Of a DNA stretch of 49,280 nucleotides, positions 26,427 through 33,419 are shown in pieces; position 1 is the first letter of the stretch, and every line of letters begins with the position of its first letter. The position numbers and the translations under genes are program-made. The notes below the pieces were generated by a model. It did no database searches. It saw only the letters and a list, made by a program, of their open reading frames with translations, and was not told the origin of the DNA. Source of the stretch: Lachnospiraceae bacterium (GTDB lineage Bacteria; Bacillota; Clostridia; Lachnospirales; Lachnospiraceae); the NCBI GenBank assembly GCA_017524595.1, contig JAFXVI010000023.1:1-49280 (forward strand), read 5' to 3'.

Positions 26427-26972
26427 TTATCTCGGATACGGAGCCTGTCCGTGATAGTATGCATTAAACGCTATAACATTGGCCATATCAACCGCATGAG
26501 CGCCATTGGTAGCAAGCACTGCATTATACGCTGCCTGATTGACCAGTGATGAATTGTAGATAGCCTGATTGTTGAGCGCTGTCGCGTATATTGACTTGTC
26601 AGCGTAAACTGCCGCATAAATAGGCTCGTTCATTAAGGTAGCCATATATGTCGAGGCTTCAGGCAGTGTTGTTGACTGCGCCATCTGATAGGTTATCAGC
26701 GCATTGATCTGAGCCAGCTTAACAGAAGCGGCGTTAACGGCAGTCTGAGCGTTGGTTATGCTGGATTGCGAGGCTCCGCTGTTTATCAGCGACTGCAAAT
26801 AATTATATTTATTCCTGAAATCAAGCTCAGCAGCATCGGCGCCATACATGGATCTCAAAAGTTGCGCATGGGAACCGGCCTCAAGAACGTTATATGCGGC
26901 CTTGACCTCTTTTGCCGGTACAAATACAACGGCGGCAGCCAACACGCATATAGCAATTATCAGTTTCTTCAT
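26427..26972 (-). CDS. Secreted protein with Tyr-containing decapeptide repeats, unknown function
   Basis: A 181-residue protein with a clean signal peptide (residues 1-26, cleavage near KEVKAA). The mature part is Ala/Asn/Gln-rich. Residues ~50-100 look helical, with coiled-coil potential. Residues 115-154 form four 10-residue repeats: NEPIYAAVYA, DKSIYATALN, NQAIYNSSLV and NQAAYNAVLA. Two further degenerate units run to about residue 174. The Tyr is constant at position 5 and hydrophobics recur at positions 4 and 9. There is no lipobox, transmembrane anchor or sorting signal, so it is probably released or wall-associated. GAGAGGAG precedes the ATG. It is the first gene of the three-gene minus-strand group. 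I recognise no family. Confidence 0.8.
   Translation of the reverse strand: MKKLIIAICVLAAAVVFVPAKEVKAAYNVLEAGSHAQLLRSMYGADAAELDFRNKYNYLQSLINSGASQSSITNAQTAVNAASVKLAQINALITYQMAQSTTLPEASTYMATLMNEPIYAAVYADKSIYATALNNQAIYNSSLVNQAAYNAVLATNGAHAVDMANVIAFNAYYHGQAPYPR
26511..26630 (-). repeat. Four decapeptide-encoding repeats (30 bp units)
   Basis: Residues 115-154 of the secreted protein are four contiguous ten-residue units of the form N-[EQ]-x-[IA]-Y-x-x-x-[LY]-x. The 30-bp DNA units have diverged, so the repeat is kept at the protein level and is not a fresh tandem duplication. Confidence 0.75.
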
Positions 26973-27050
26973 GATGTTACTCCTCTCTCGTATAAAATGT
27001 TTTTACTCTTTCTTCTATTTAAAAACGTTGTTTACATAATTATCGGCATA

Positions 27051-27059
27051 ATTATATCA
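27051..27059 (-). promoter_or_regulatory. Extended -10 promoter for the minus-strand repeat-protein operon
   Basis: Read on the minus strand, TGATATAAT (27059 to 27051) is an extended -10 element. It sits about 80 bp upstream of the ATG at 26972. The -35 region is weak. Confidence 0.4.
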
Positions 27060-27081
27060 GATGTTTAGTGCAAAATCACGC

Positions 27082-27115
27082 GTTTTCAATGTTTTTCAAT
27101 GTTTTTTCGATGTTT
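27082..27115. repeat. Short T-rich direct repeats (TTTTCAATG units)
   Basis: Three close copies of a 10-11 bp unit (TTTTCAATG, TTTTTCAATG, TTTTTTCGATG) run in tandem, followed by a partial GTTTGGA. They lie between the divergent repeat-protein and VWA genes, so they could be regulator-binding sites, but nothing specific is known. The rest of 27060-27250 is very AT-rich and carries no gene. Confidence 0.4.
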
Positions 27116-27250
27116 GGAGATTTTTTTGAAAAAATTTAATTTTTTCCATAAAAAAGAATTGCCGTGACCGTATCTATATCAGATGGCGATGAAAGAGCCA
27201 AAAAAAATGAATCTTAACATCAGGTAAACATATTAAAAGGGAGGTTTATT

Positions 27251-29173
27251 ATGAAAAAGAGACAGGTGATAGCGATTTTAACGGCAGCAACAATAATTAC
27301 GGGAAGCGTTATAGGATGCGGAAGCATGAGATCGAAGCATACATCTACAGCTCCTATGGAAGCAGCTGACTCTGCAGAGGTTTATACTGAAGAGGCTCCT
27401 GCAGCAAGTGATGAGGCTGCAACAGCAGATTACTACGAAGAATATGACAATGATGGATACGGATATGACAGCTATGTAGATAACGGATATGAAGCAGGAA
27501 CTTATGATGCAGAGGTAGAGGCCTATGCTGAAAGTGCTGATGAATATCTGAATTTCGATGCAGTTCAGGGAATGAATTCGATGACGGCAAAATCTCAAGA
27601 GAGAACGTACGGCAAAGACTCATACTATGATGGCCTGTATGACGAATACAAAGATGACAGAAGGGAAGAAAATGATAAGGAAGGGTATCTTGGAGAGATT
27701 TATGATTACAGCTGCATTCCCGAAAGCGTGAACAGGGAAGAATACTCAAAGCTCGAGGAACAGGGCTACCGCTCGGTGCTGAACAGTCCGCTCTCTACCT
27801 TTGCAGCCGACGTTGACACTGCAAGCTACAGTAACCTCCGCCGCATGTTAAATGACGGATATTCAATATATAACCTTCCAAACGGCAGTGTACGCGTGGA
27901 GGAACTGATCAATTACTTTAACTATGATTATAGTGGACCCAGAGGCAGTGAGCCTTTTGGCGTAAATACGATGATCTCCGACTGCCCGTGGAACAGCCGT
28001 GCCAAGCTCTTAAGCATCGGCCTTAAGACTGAGGATATTGATTTTGCAGATACTCCGGCATCAAATCTGGTATTTTTGATCGATGTTTCGGGCTCGATGA
28101 GCGATTATGACAAGCTGCCGCTTTTGCAGGAGGCTTTCGGGATGCTTACGGATGAGCTGACCGATAAGGACAGGGTAAGCATTGTGACCTATGCTAACGG
28201 CGTTGATACAGTACTTGAGGGTGCAAGAGGCAATGACAGCAGAAGGATAAAGAGAGTGCTTAACAACCTCTTTGCTTCCGGTGGAACAAACGGCGGAGCA
28301 GGCATTGAGACGGCATATAAACTTGCAGAGAAGAACTTTATCAAGGGTGGAAACAACCGTGTGATCCTTGCAACTGACGGAGACCTTAACCTTGGCGTTA
28401 CTTCGGTCGGCGGTCTTGAGGAACTTATAAGCATGAAGAAGGAGAGCGGAGTGTATCTGTCGGTTCTGGGTTTCGGTACAGGGAATCTTAAGGATAACAG
28501 GATGGAAACGCTTGCCGATAAGGGCAACGGTAATTATGCATACATTGATTCCGTAAGGGAAGCACGCAAGGTGCTCATCGATGAATTAAGCTCGAATATG
28601 CTCACTGTCTGCAAGGATGTCAAGCTTCAGGTTGAGTTCAATCCCGCCTATGTAAAGGGATACCGCCTTGTAGGGTATGCGAACAGGACCATGGCTGCTA
28701 AGGACTTCAATAATGATAAAAAGGACGGCGGCGAGATAGGTGCAGGCCATGAAGTGACAGCGCTTTATGAACTGATACTGAACGATGAATACGAAGCAGA
28801 TGATACGGATATAGACGGATTAAGGTATGCAGATGAATTCAGGAAAGCTTCAGGAAAGTCATCTAAGAGAAACAGAACTTCTCTTGACAGAAACAGTGAA
28901 CTCCTTACACTCAGTATCCGCTACAAGAAGCCGTCGGAAAATAAGAGCAAGCTGCTCACCTACCCTGTGACATTTGCTTGCTACACAGACAGCCCATCTA
29001 ATGATTTTATGTTCCAGAGTGCAGTAGCTGAGTTCGGACTAATCGCATCAAACAGCGAATACATGGGAAATGCAGACATACATAACGTGATCGAAACCCT
29101 TGATACGATACGTCTTGATGATGAATACAAGCAGGAGTTCAAAGACTTGGTTGAATATGCACTTGCATACTAG
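27251..29173 (+). CDS. VWA-domain lipoprotein (YfbK-like)
   Basis: A 640-residue lipoprotein (lipobox ending Cys23, SVIGC). It has an acidic Ala/Tyr/Asp-rich linker (~residues 30-165), then the YfbK-type N-terminal module (STFAADVDTASYSNLRRML, VEELINYFNYDY, CPWNSRAKLLSIGLK). The von Willebrand A domain carries the metal site DVSGSMS (Asp278, Ser280, Ser282). The C-terminal region of about 200 residues matches the DUF3520-like part of this family. VWA domains bind ligands through a metal ion; the ligand here is unknown. AAAGGGAGG precedes the ATG. The gene converges on an anti-sigma/ECF pair, and its linker composition closely resembles that of the anti-sigma ectodomain. Confidence 0.88.
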   Translation: MKKRQVIAILTAATIITGSVIGCGSMRSKHTSTAPMEAADSAEVYTEEAPAASDEAATADYYEEYDNDGYGYDSYVDNGYEAGTYDAEVEAYAESADEYLNFDAVQGMNSMTAKSQERTYGKDSYYDGLYDEYKDDRREENDKEGYLGEIYDYSCIPESVNREEYSKLEEQGYRSVLNSPLSTFAADVDTASYSNLRRMLNDGYSIYNLPNGSVRVEELINYFNYDYSGPRGSEPFGVNTMISDCPWNSRAKLLSIGLKTEDIDFADTPASNLVFLIDVSGSMSDYDKLPLLQEAFGMLTDELTDKDRVSIVTYANGVDTVLEGARGNDSRRIKRVLNNLFASGGTNGGAGIETAYKLAEKNFIKGGNNRVILATDGDLNLGVTSVGGLEELISMKKESGVYLSVLGFGTGNLKDNRMETLADKGNGNYAYIDSVREARKVLIDELSSNMLTVCKDVKLQVEFNPAYVKGYRLVGYANRTMAAKDFNNDKKDGGEIGAGHEVTALYELILNDEYEADDTDIDGLRYADEFRKASGKSSKRNRTSLDRNSELLTLSIRYKKPSENKSKLLTYPVTFACYTDSPSNDFMFQSAVAEFGLIASNSEYMGNADIHNVIETLDTIRLDDEYKQEFKDLVEYALAY

Positions 29174-29208
29174 GTCCCGGTTGAAATATAAAATCTGAAT
29201 AGATAATG

Positions 29209-29237
29209 AATCAGCCCCGCGGAAGCGGGGCTGATTT
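29209..29237. terminator. Strong bidirectional terminator between VWA and anti-sigma genes
   Basis: A perfect 12-bp stem (29209-29220 with 29225-29236, arm AATCAGCCCCGC) has a GGAA tetraloop. A/T-rich flanks on both sides make it usable by both converging genes. Confidence 0.82.
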
Positions 29238-29269
29238 AATGGGGTTGATTTAATGAAAAGTTTTAAATA

Positions 29270-30286
29270 TTAAGGTTTGATCTCTTTGAGGATGAAAGTC
29301 TTTCCGGCATCTTTGGTTATGAGAGTAATTGTATACTCGGTATCAGCACCGGTATTTTCATCATAAAGAGATTTAAATTCTTTTACTGCTGCGGGGTCGA
29401 CCGTTGCGGTTATCTTTTCGCCTTCTTTGTATCCTGCATCATCAGTACCGGTTACGATAAGTTCACAGCTATACTCATTGCTGTCGCTATCTTTCTTATC
29501 AGAGCTTTCAGATACGGAAGCGATGCGGGCCGTAATTGTCAACTCTACTTCATCAGCCGTCTCTTCTTCATCTGCGGCCTTAAGTTCCAGAGAATCCATT
29601 GCCTCTTTCGCCGATTCGGACCTGAAGCTGTTCTTTTTGGATGCGCCTGATAAAGCGGTATGTATATCTCCTGCGGCCCCCTCATCATAATTTTCATAAG
29701 ATTCGGCAGCGTAGGTCTCAGCCGGTGCAGCCTCTTGTGCAGTTTCCGCATAGTCATAGTCATCTGCTGCGGCTTGTGCAACAGCTTCTTCATCTGCTTC
29801 TTCAGCTTCTTCCATAGCAGCCGGAGCTTCACCCATTGCCATAGGAGCCTCATCCATTTCTGCAGCCGCATCAGCTGCAGCTGCGTTATCAGCCATGGGA
29901 GCTGCCGATTCAGCTGTTGCAGATGAATACTTGCCGTTGGATGCAAGCTTTGTTATCCCTATGGCCGACAGTACTGCAACGCCGCAGGCAACGGCGGCAA
30001 CCATTCCGCCATAACGTCTTGCAAATACGGCAAACCTGCTTTCTGCCATGCCTTTTGTTTTCCTGCGGTCATCCTTATCTGTTATAGCGCTGTTGGCTGT
30101 ATTATCCGTATATCTTGGGGATGATGAAATATCTATAACCTTACTCTTTTCAGATTGCTGTAAGGTATTGTCAGCTTCTTTCAGGCCGGCTTCATACGCA
30201 TCCACCCCTGCTTCGATCCTGCTCCAGAGATCCGGAGTATCATTTTCGGCGTATTCTCTATATTCTAATGAAAAATCCCTATTCAT
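29270..30286 (-). CDS. Probable transmembrane anti-sigma factor
   Basis: A 338-residue single-pass protein. Its N-terminal ~90 residues are cytoplasmic, with an opening YREYAENDTPDLWSRIEAG typical of Clostridial anti-sigma partners. One membrane helix follows (~residues 92-114, GGMVAAVACGVAVLSAIG). A long Ala/Glu/Tyr-rich low-complexity stretch leads to a C-terminal domain of about 100 residues rich in beta strands. No HxxxCxxC zinc motif is present, so it is not a classical ZAS domain. Its start overlaps the ECF sigma stop by 8 bp, which supports a translationally coupled sigma/anti-sigma pair. The low-complexity ectodomain resembles that of the convergent VWA lipoprotein. Confidence 0.75.
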   Translation of the reverse strand: MNRDFSLEYREYAENDTPDLWSRIEAGVDAYEAGLKEADNTLQQSEKSKVIDISSSPRYTDNTANSAITDKDDRRKTKGMAESRFAVFARRYGGMVAAVACGVAVLSAIGITKLASNGKYSSATAESAAPMADNAAAADAAAEMDEAPMAMGEAPAAMEEAEEADEEAVAQAAADDYDYAETAQEAAPAETYAAESYENYDEGAAGDIHTALSGASKKNSFRSESAKEAMDSLELKAADEEETADEVELTITARIASVSESSDKKDSDSNEYSCELIVTGTDDAGYKEGEKITATVDPAAVKEFKSLYDENTGADTEYTITLITKDAGKTFILKEIKP

Positions 30287-30869
30287 ATCCGAACCTCCTT
30301 AACTGTTTTATTGCGTCCTGGTAATTCCATGTGACCGTGCCCATCGGCATATCCAGTGCCTGTGCTATTTCCTTGAAAGTCATATCTCCGAGCACCTTCA
30401 TCGTGACTATCTGCCGGTATACGGGCTTTAGTTTTTCAAGTGCCTGACTGACGCTTAGGTCAGACACCGTCTGTTCTTCGGGCGTTGGCTCCGGTGAAGC
30501 AAGATACAGGGACGGTTCTTCTGTCCCATGTGTACCGCCGCTGCTGTCACCTCCCGATTCACCGTGGGACAAAAGAACCGTCCCCATGTCCCACTCATGT
30601 TTGTGCTTTCGGATGTGATCTATGGCCATGTTCCTGGCTATAGTGGCCAGATAGCCGCGGTGCCCCGAGCCTTCCTTGTATTGCCCTGATCTTTCCCATA
30701 GTTTTATGAAGAAGTCGGAAGTTATATCCTCTGCAGTTTCCCGGTTCTTCACGATATCAAGCACCACATGGAAAATGAAACTTATATAAGCTTCATATAT
30801 TTCCCGAAGCGCCTGCCTGTCCTTATTACGCAGTCGTTCCATGGCTGCGTTGAACTGTTCGTCTGTCAT
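30279..30869 (-). CDS. ECF-type RNA polymerase sigma factor
   Basis: A 196-residue sigma-70 family protein. Region 2 (~residues 20-90) contains NRETAEDITSDFFIKLWER and ATIARNMAIDHIRKHK. Region 4 (~140-190) ends in the helix-turn-helix MTFKEIAQALDMPMGTVTWN. The linker (~91-120) is unusually long and Gly/Ser/His-rich (SHGESGGDSSGGTHG), and is encoded by a palindromic DNA element (30509-30584). ECF factors direct RNA polymerase to envelope-stress or surface genes when their anti-sigma partner releases them. AGGGGAATAAA precedes the ATG, and a sigma-A-like promoter lies upstream, so expression may be constitutive with control at the protein level. Confidence 0.9.
   Translation of the reverse strand: MTDEQFNAAMERLRNKDRQALREIYEAYISFIFHVVLDIVKNRETAEDITSDFFIKLWERSGQYKEGSGHRGYLATIARNMAIDHIRKHKHEWDMGTVLLSHGESGGDSSGGTHGTEEPSLYLASPEPTPEEQTVSDLSVSQALEKLKPVYRQIVTMKVLGDMTFKEIAQALDMPMGTVTWNYQDAIKQLRRFGYE
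30509..30584. repeat. Palindromic (REP-like) element inserted in-frame in the sigma gene
   Basis: Arm 30509-30530 (GGGACGGTTCTTCTGTCCCA plus TG) and arm 30563-30584 (beginning CGTGGGAC and ending GAACCGTCCC) are inverted copies matching at 20 of 22 positions. Each arm is itself a small hairpin (GGGAC/GTCCC). A 32-bp spacer separates them, and another GTCCCA lies just outside at 30589-30594. It falls wholly within the sigma linker and keeps the reading frame. This layout is like REP/BIME or palindromic-element families linked to IS200-type transposases; the exact family is not confirmed. Confidence 0.75.
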
Positions 30870-30889
30870 TTTATTCCCCTATGATAGAT

Positions 30890-30904
30890 ACGTTTGAGAA
30901 ACGT
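30890..30904. promoter_or_regulatory. Small palindrome in the sigma-gene leader
   Basis: ACGTTT and AAACGT flank GAG, forming a 15-bp dyad between the predicted -10 box and the sigma start codon. It could be an operator or a leader hairpin. Confidence 0.35.
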
Positions 30905-30928
30905 GTTTTTATGGATATTTACTAAGCC

Positions 30929-30958
30929 ATTATACACATAATCGACCTGAATGTGCAA
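30929..30958 (-). promoter_or_regulatory. Sigma-A-like promoter of the ECF sigma gene
   Basis: On the minus strand, TTGCAC (30958-30953) and TATAAT (30934-30929) are separated by 18 bp. The ATG at 30869 follows about 60 bp later. This means the sigma gene does not depend only on itself for transcription. Confidence 0.6.
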
Positions 30959-30972
30959 AAATGATTTACAGG

Positions 30973-31001
30973 TTGTGTATGCCCCGGATTTTTTGTATAC
31001 T
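30973..31001 (+). promoter_or_regulatory. Promoter of the NlpC/P60-like gene, divergent from the sigma gene
   Basis: TTGTGT (30973-30978) and TATACT (30996-31001) are separated by 17 bp, about 30 bp ahead of the GTG start at 31031. It is back to back with the sigma promoter within a 75-bp span. Confidence 0.55.
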
Positions 31002-31030
31002 TAGGATATCTTATTTTGGGAAGGTATAAG

Positions 31031-32416
31031 GTGAAAAGAAAGATAATAAGCCTGATCCTGATAACGGCCCTTACGGCAGGAATATCCTTTGGATTTCGAA
31101 GCGATGAGGGATTGGTTGTTACAGGAAGGGATTACTACATAAGTTCAAACAGAGATGCTCTGGTTCTTGATAATGTCGAAATAAGCTCTCTGACAGCTGA
31201 TGATATACTTACGGGATCGGACAGAGGCGATGCGATGCTGGAATCCGGCAACGATGACCTGATCCTTGGGGAAGATGATCTGATGGACAGGCCGGATGAT
31301 GTTCTTGCGGGGGCAGGTGATGAAGACGCCGATATTCTGGCAGAGGAGGATATTGTCAATGTAGTTCCGGACGAGCCGGACAACGTAGTTGATACGGAAG
31401 AGGATAATTACTACGAGATCGAGCAGGAGTATGTCTATGATGACCGGCCTTTTGATGCTTCATATATAACCGGGGAGGGCGTCAACCGTATCCGTAAGGT
31501 TATTGTCGCTTATGCAGAGTCACTGGGCGGTACATTTATGAGCCCATATTATAAGGGCGGGCAGGCTGTGAGTATCCAGTGCTGCGCCTATGTGAACCAG
31601 GTGTGGAAGCATGTATTCGGTAAGGATATATACGATCAAGGAGTAATGACCACAACCTCTCATGAAGGGGAGACCATATATAATTTCCTGGACAGGACAG
31701 GAGCAAGGGCTGGAGATATCCTGTATGTACGTTATTGGAAGATAAAGAAGAATGACTGGTCTTCGCATTTCATGATCCTGCTTGATTATGACAGGACAGG
31801 GGTGTATGTTACAGACGGTTATGAGACTGATGAAGGAAAGTTCGTGGTGTGGCGTATAGATAAGAAGGCGCTTTACAGTAAGTCGAACTTCTTCAAGAAA
31901 ACAGGCAGTGATAAGGAAAAGCCTCACAGCAAACACTGGTCCGGTAAGGATGGCAGTTTTTTCAAGCTGTACCGTATGCGGCAGGAAGAATGGTGCAACG
32001 TAGCCAATTCGGATTATAACGAATACGCTACCGATCCCATGGTAAGGTCAGTTTTCATACGTACCAACAGGCTTGAGGGCACATATACGATAAGCGCGAT
32101 CGTTTATTCCAGCAACGGACTTGACAGGGTGCAGTTCCCTGTATGGACGGTTGCTGACGGACAGGACGATCTTCTGCCGTATTATGAGACTGATGAGGCT
32201 GCATCCGGCGAAATCGAAGGAATAGATGACGATATGTATCAAGTGACTTATACGGTCAATATAGCGGATCACAATCAGGAATGCGGCAATTACATGGGTG
32301 AAATGTATATGTATGACAACGAAGGGGTGCTCATTACTCACAGCCTTGACGCCGTAAATATGGATGGTGCCTCCGGAAGCATATGCGTGGATCATATCCC
32401 ATGGAGTCTTGAGTAG
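31031..32416 (+). CDS. Secreted NlpC/P60-like protein with GBS-Bsp-like C-terminal domain
   Basis: A 461-residue exported protein. After a signal peptide comes a very acidic Asp/Glu-rich linker (~residues 40-145). A peptidase-like domain follows, with a candidate nucleophile Cys in SIQCCAYVNQVWKHVFG and a candidate His in WSSHFMILLDYD, which resembles NlpC/P60 amidases. The C-terminal ~120 residues match the GBS-Bsp-like repeat (VQFPVWTVADGQDDLLPYYE, then a DHNQECGNYMGEMYMYD segment). A role in wall cleavage or binding is likely. Start choice: GTG 31031 has GGGAAGG 6 nt upstream, whereas the in-frame TTG at 31016 lies in that ribosome site. The gene is divergent from the ECF sigma gene, so it is a plausible regulon member, but this was not shown. 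Confidence 0.78.
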   Translation: MKRKIISLILITALTAGISFGFRSDEGLVVTGRDYYISSNRDALVLDNVEISSLTADDILTGSDRGDAMLESGNDDLILGEDDLMDRPDDVLAGAGDEDADILAEEDIVNVVPDEPDNVVDTEEDNYYEIEQEYVYDDRPFDASYITGEGVNRIRKVIVAYAESLGGTFMSPYYKGGQAVSIQCCAYVNQVWKHVFGKDIYDQGVMTTTSHEGETIYNFLDRTGARAGDILYVRYWKIKKNDWSSHFMILLDYDRTGVYVTDGYETDEGKFVVWRIDKKALYSKSNFFKKTGSDKEKPHSKHWSGKDGSFFKLYRMRQEEWCNVANSDYNEYATDPMVRSVFIRTNRLEGTYTISAIVYSSNGLDRVQFPVWTVADGQDDLLPYYETDEAASGEIEGIDDDMYQVTYTVNIADHNQECGNYMGEMYMYDNEGVLITHSLDAVNMDGASGSICVDHIPWSLE

Positions 32417-32440
32417 AACAATTAGCGAGGTTTTTTCTCT

Positions 32441-32833
32441 ATGATAAATGAATTGGATCAACGGGCCCTCGATTTTGCAAGGGCCCTGTGTAAATACAGT
32501 AATAAGGAAGAGGACTTTTTTGGGGAATTTATAAACAGGCTTAAGAGTTCTGAAGCATTGTACAGGGAATTCGTTTATTATATTGAACATCAGGACTTTT
32601 TGTGTGCGATGAACATTCAGGGGATAACGATTCCGGATATCCTTGTGTGGCAGGTTGACAAGTTCAAATCGGGTATCGACGAGGGAAGGTTCGAACTTAA
32701 GTATAATCCTGACGCAATGCTGTTTGCTGCCTTCAATACCATGTATGACGTGGAACGTGATCCTGATAAGTATCTTGAGAATTTCCGTACCGTTACAGGT
32801 TCTGATTACGAAGGTAAGATAAAGGACCACTAA
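32441..32833 (+). CDS. Small conserved-looking cytoplasmic protein, unknown function
   Basis: A 130-residue acidic protein with no signal or membrane segment, probably mostly helical (RALDFARALCKYSNKEED near the N-terminus). I do not recognise a family. The ribosome site GCGAGG lies 10 nt before the ATG, a long spacing. A strong GGGCCCT/AGGGCCC hairpin (32463-32469 with 32480-32486) sits at codons 8-16 and could slow early translation or act as an attenuator. It lies 24 bp after the NlpC/P60-like gene and 95 bp before the antiporter cluster, with a candidate promoter between it and the latter. Confidence 0.7.
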   Translation: MINELDQRALDFARALCKYSNKEEDFFGEFINRLKSSEALYREFVYYIEHQDFLCAMNIQGITIPDILVWQVDKFKSGIDEGRFELKYNPDAMLFAAFNTMYDVERDPDKYLENFRTVTGSDYEGKIKDH

Positions 32834-32857
32834 ACACAATATATCGCTGTATACACC

Positions 32858-32886
32858 TTGCATACCACCATATTTTGTGCTAACAT
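32858..32886 (+). promoter_or_regulatory. Candidate promoter of the Mrp/Mbh-like cluster
   Basis: TTGCAT (32858-32863) and TAACAT (32881-32886) are separated by 17 bp, with TGC just before the -10 box as an extended element. A transcript from here would begin at a 7-bp hairpin (GGTATTC 32892-32898 with GGATACC 32909-32915), right before the GGTGGTGG ribosome site of mrpE. Confidence 0.45.
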
Positions 32887-32928
32887 TAGCAGGTATTCAT
32901 ATGATCGTGGATACCGGGTGGTGGTAGC

Positions 32929-33405
32929 ATGTACGCGGCATTATTTATTTTATGGATAATCTTTAACGGAAGGTTTACGCCGGAAGTGGCCGTTATCGGC
33001 CTTATCGTGTCGGCGCTTATCTTCCTATTTATTTGCAGATTCATGGATCACAGCATCAGAAAAGAGAAGATGCTGTATCTTCTTATACCGTGGTTGCTCA
33101 AGTATTTTCTTATACTGATAACAGAGATAATCAAGGCCAATTTTGCAACTGCAGCTTTCGTACTTAATCCCAAGATAGAGGTGGAACCGAAGATAGTGAC
33201 TTTTAAGCCGGATATTCATTACGGCTTTCTTAAAGTAGTGCTTGCGAACTCGATAACGCTGACGCCCGGAACCGTGACAGTGAATATTGAAGACGGTGAG
33301 TATACGGTGCATTGTCTGGATCCTGATCTGGCAACGGATATAGGTGATTCGGTGTTCATAAGGGAGATAATGAAGGCTCAGGACAGGCTCGATAAGGTTA
33401 AATAA
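32929..33405 (+). CDS. mrpE: Mrp/Mbh antiporter subunit E
   Basis: A 158-residue protein with two or three N-terminal membrane helices and a soluble C-terminal domain. NGRFTPEVAVIGLIVS, EIIKANFATAAFVLNP and the LANSITLTPGTVTV segment are hallmarks of MrpE/MnhE (MbhA in archaea). The subunit is part of the membrane arm of Na+/H+ antiporters and related respiratory complexes. It opens the cluster, the place MbhA has in archaeal Mbh operons and unlike Bacillus mrp operons, which start with mrpA. Confidence 0.92.
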   Translation: MYAALFILWIIFNGRFTPEVAVIGLIVSALIFLFICRFMDHSIRKEKMLYLLIPWLLKYFLILITEIIKANFATAAFVLNPKIEVEPKIVTFKPDIHYGFLKVVLANSITLTPGTVTVNIEDGEYTVHCLDPDLATDIGDSVFIREIMKAQDRLDKVK

Positions 33406-33419
33406 CGGGAGAACAGGAT

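Noticed and set aside
29660-29926. Cys/Phe/Ser-rich plus-strand frame that looks like a small membrane or Cys-rich peptide
   Set aside because: It is the reverse complement of the Ala/Glu-rich stretch in the anti-sigma gene, whose GCA/GAA codons read as TGC/TTC.
32048-32863. 271-codon open frame on the minus strand
   Set aside because: It is antisense to the NlpC/P60-like gene, the small unknown gene and their gap. It has no ribosome site or family pattern, and the plus-strand genes explain the region.
32863-32926. Long-range pairing of TACCACC with GGTGGTA that might hide the mrpE ribosome site
   Set aside because: If the promoter at 32858-32886 is right, the first half lies upstream of the transcript start and would not be in the RNA.
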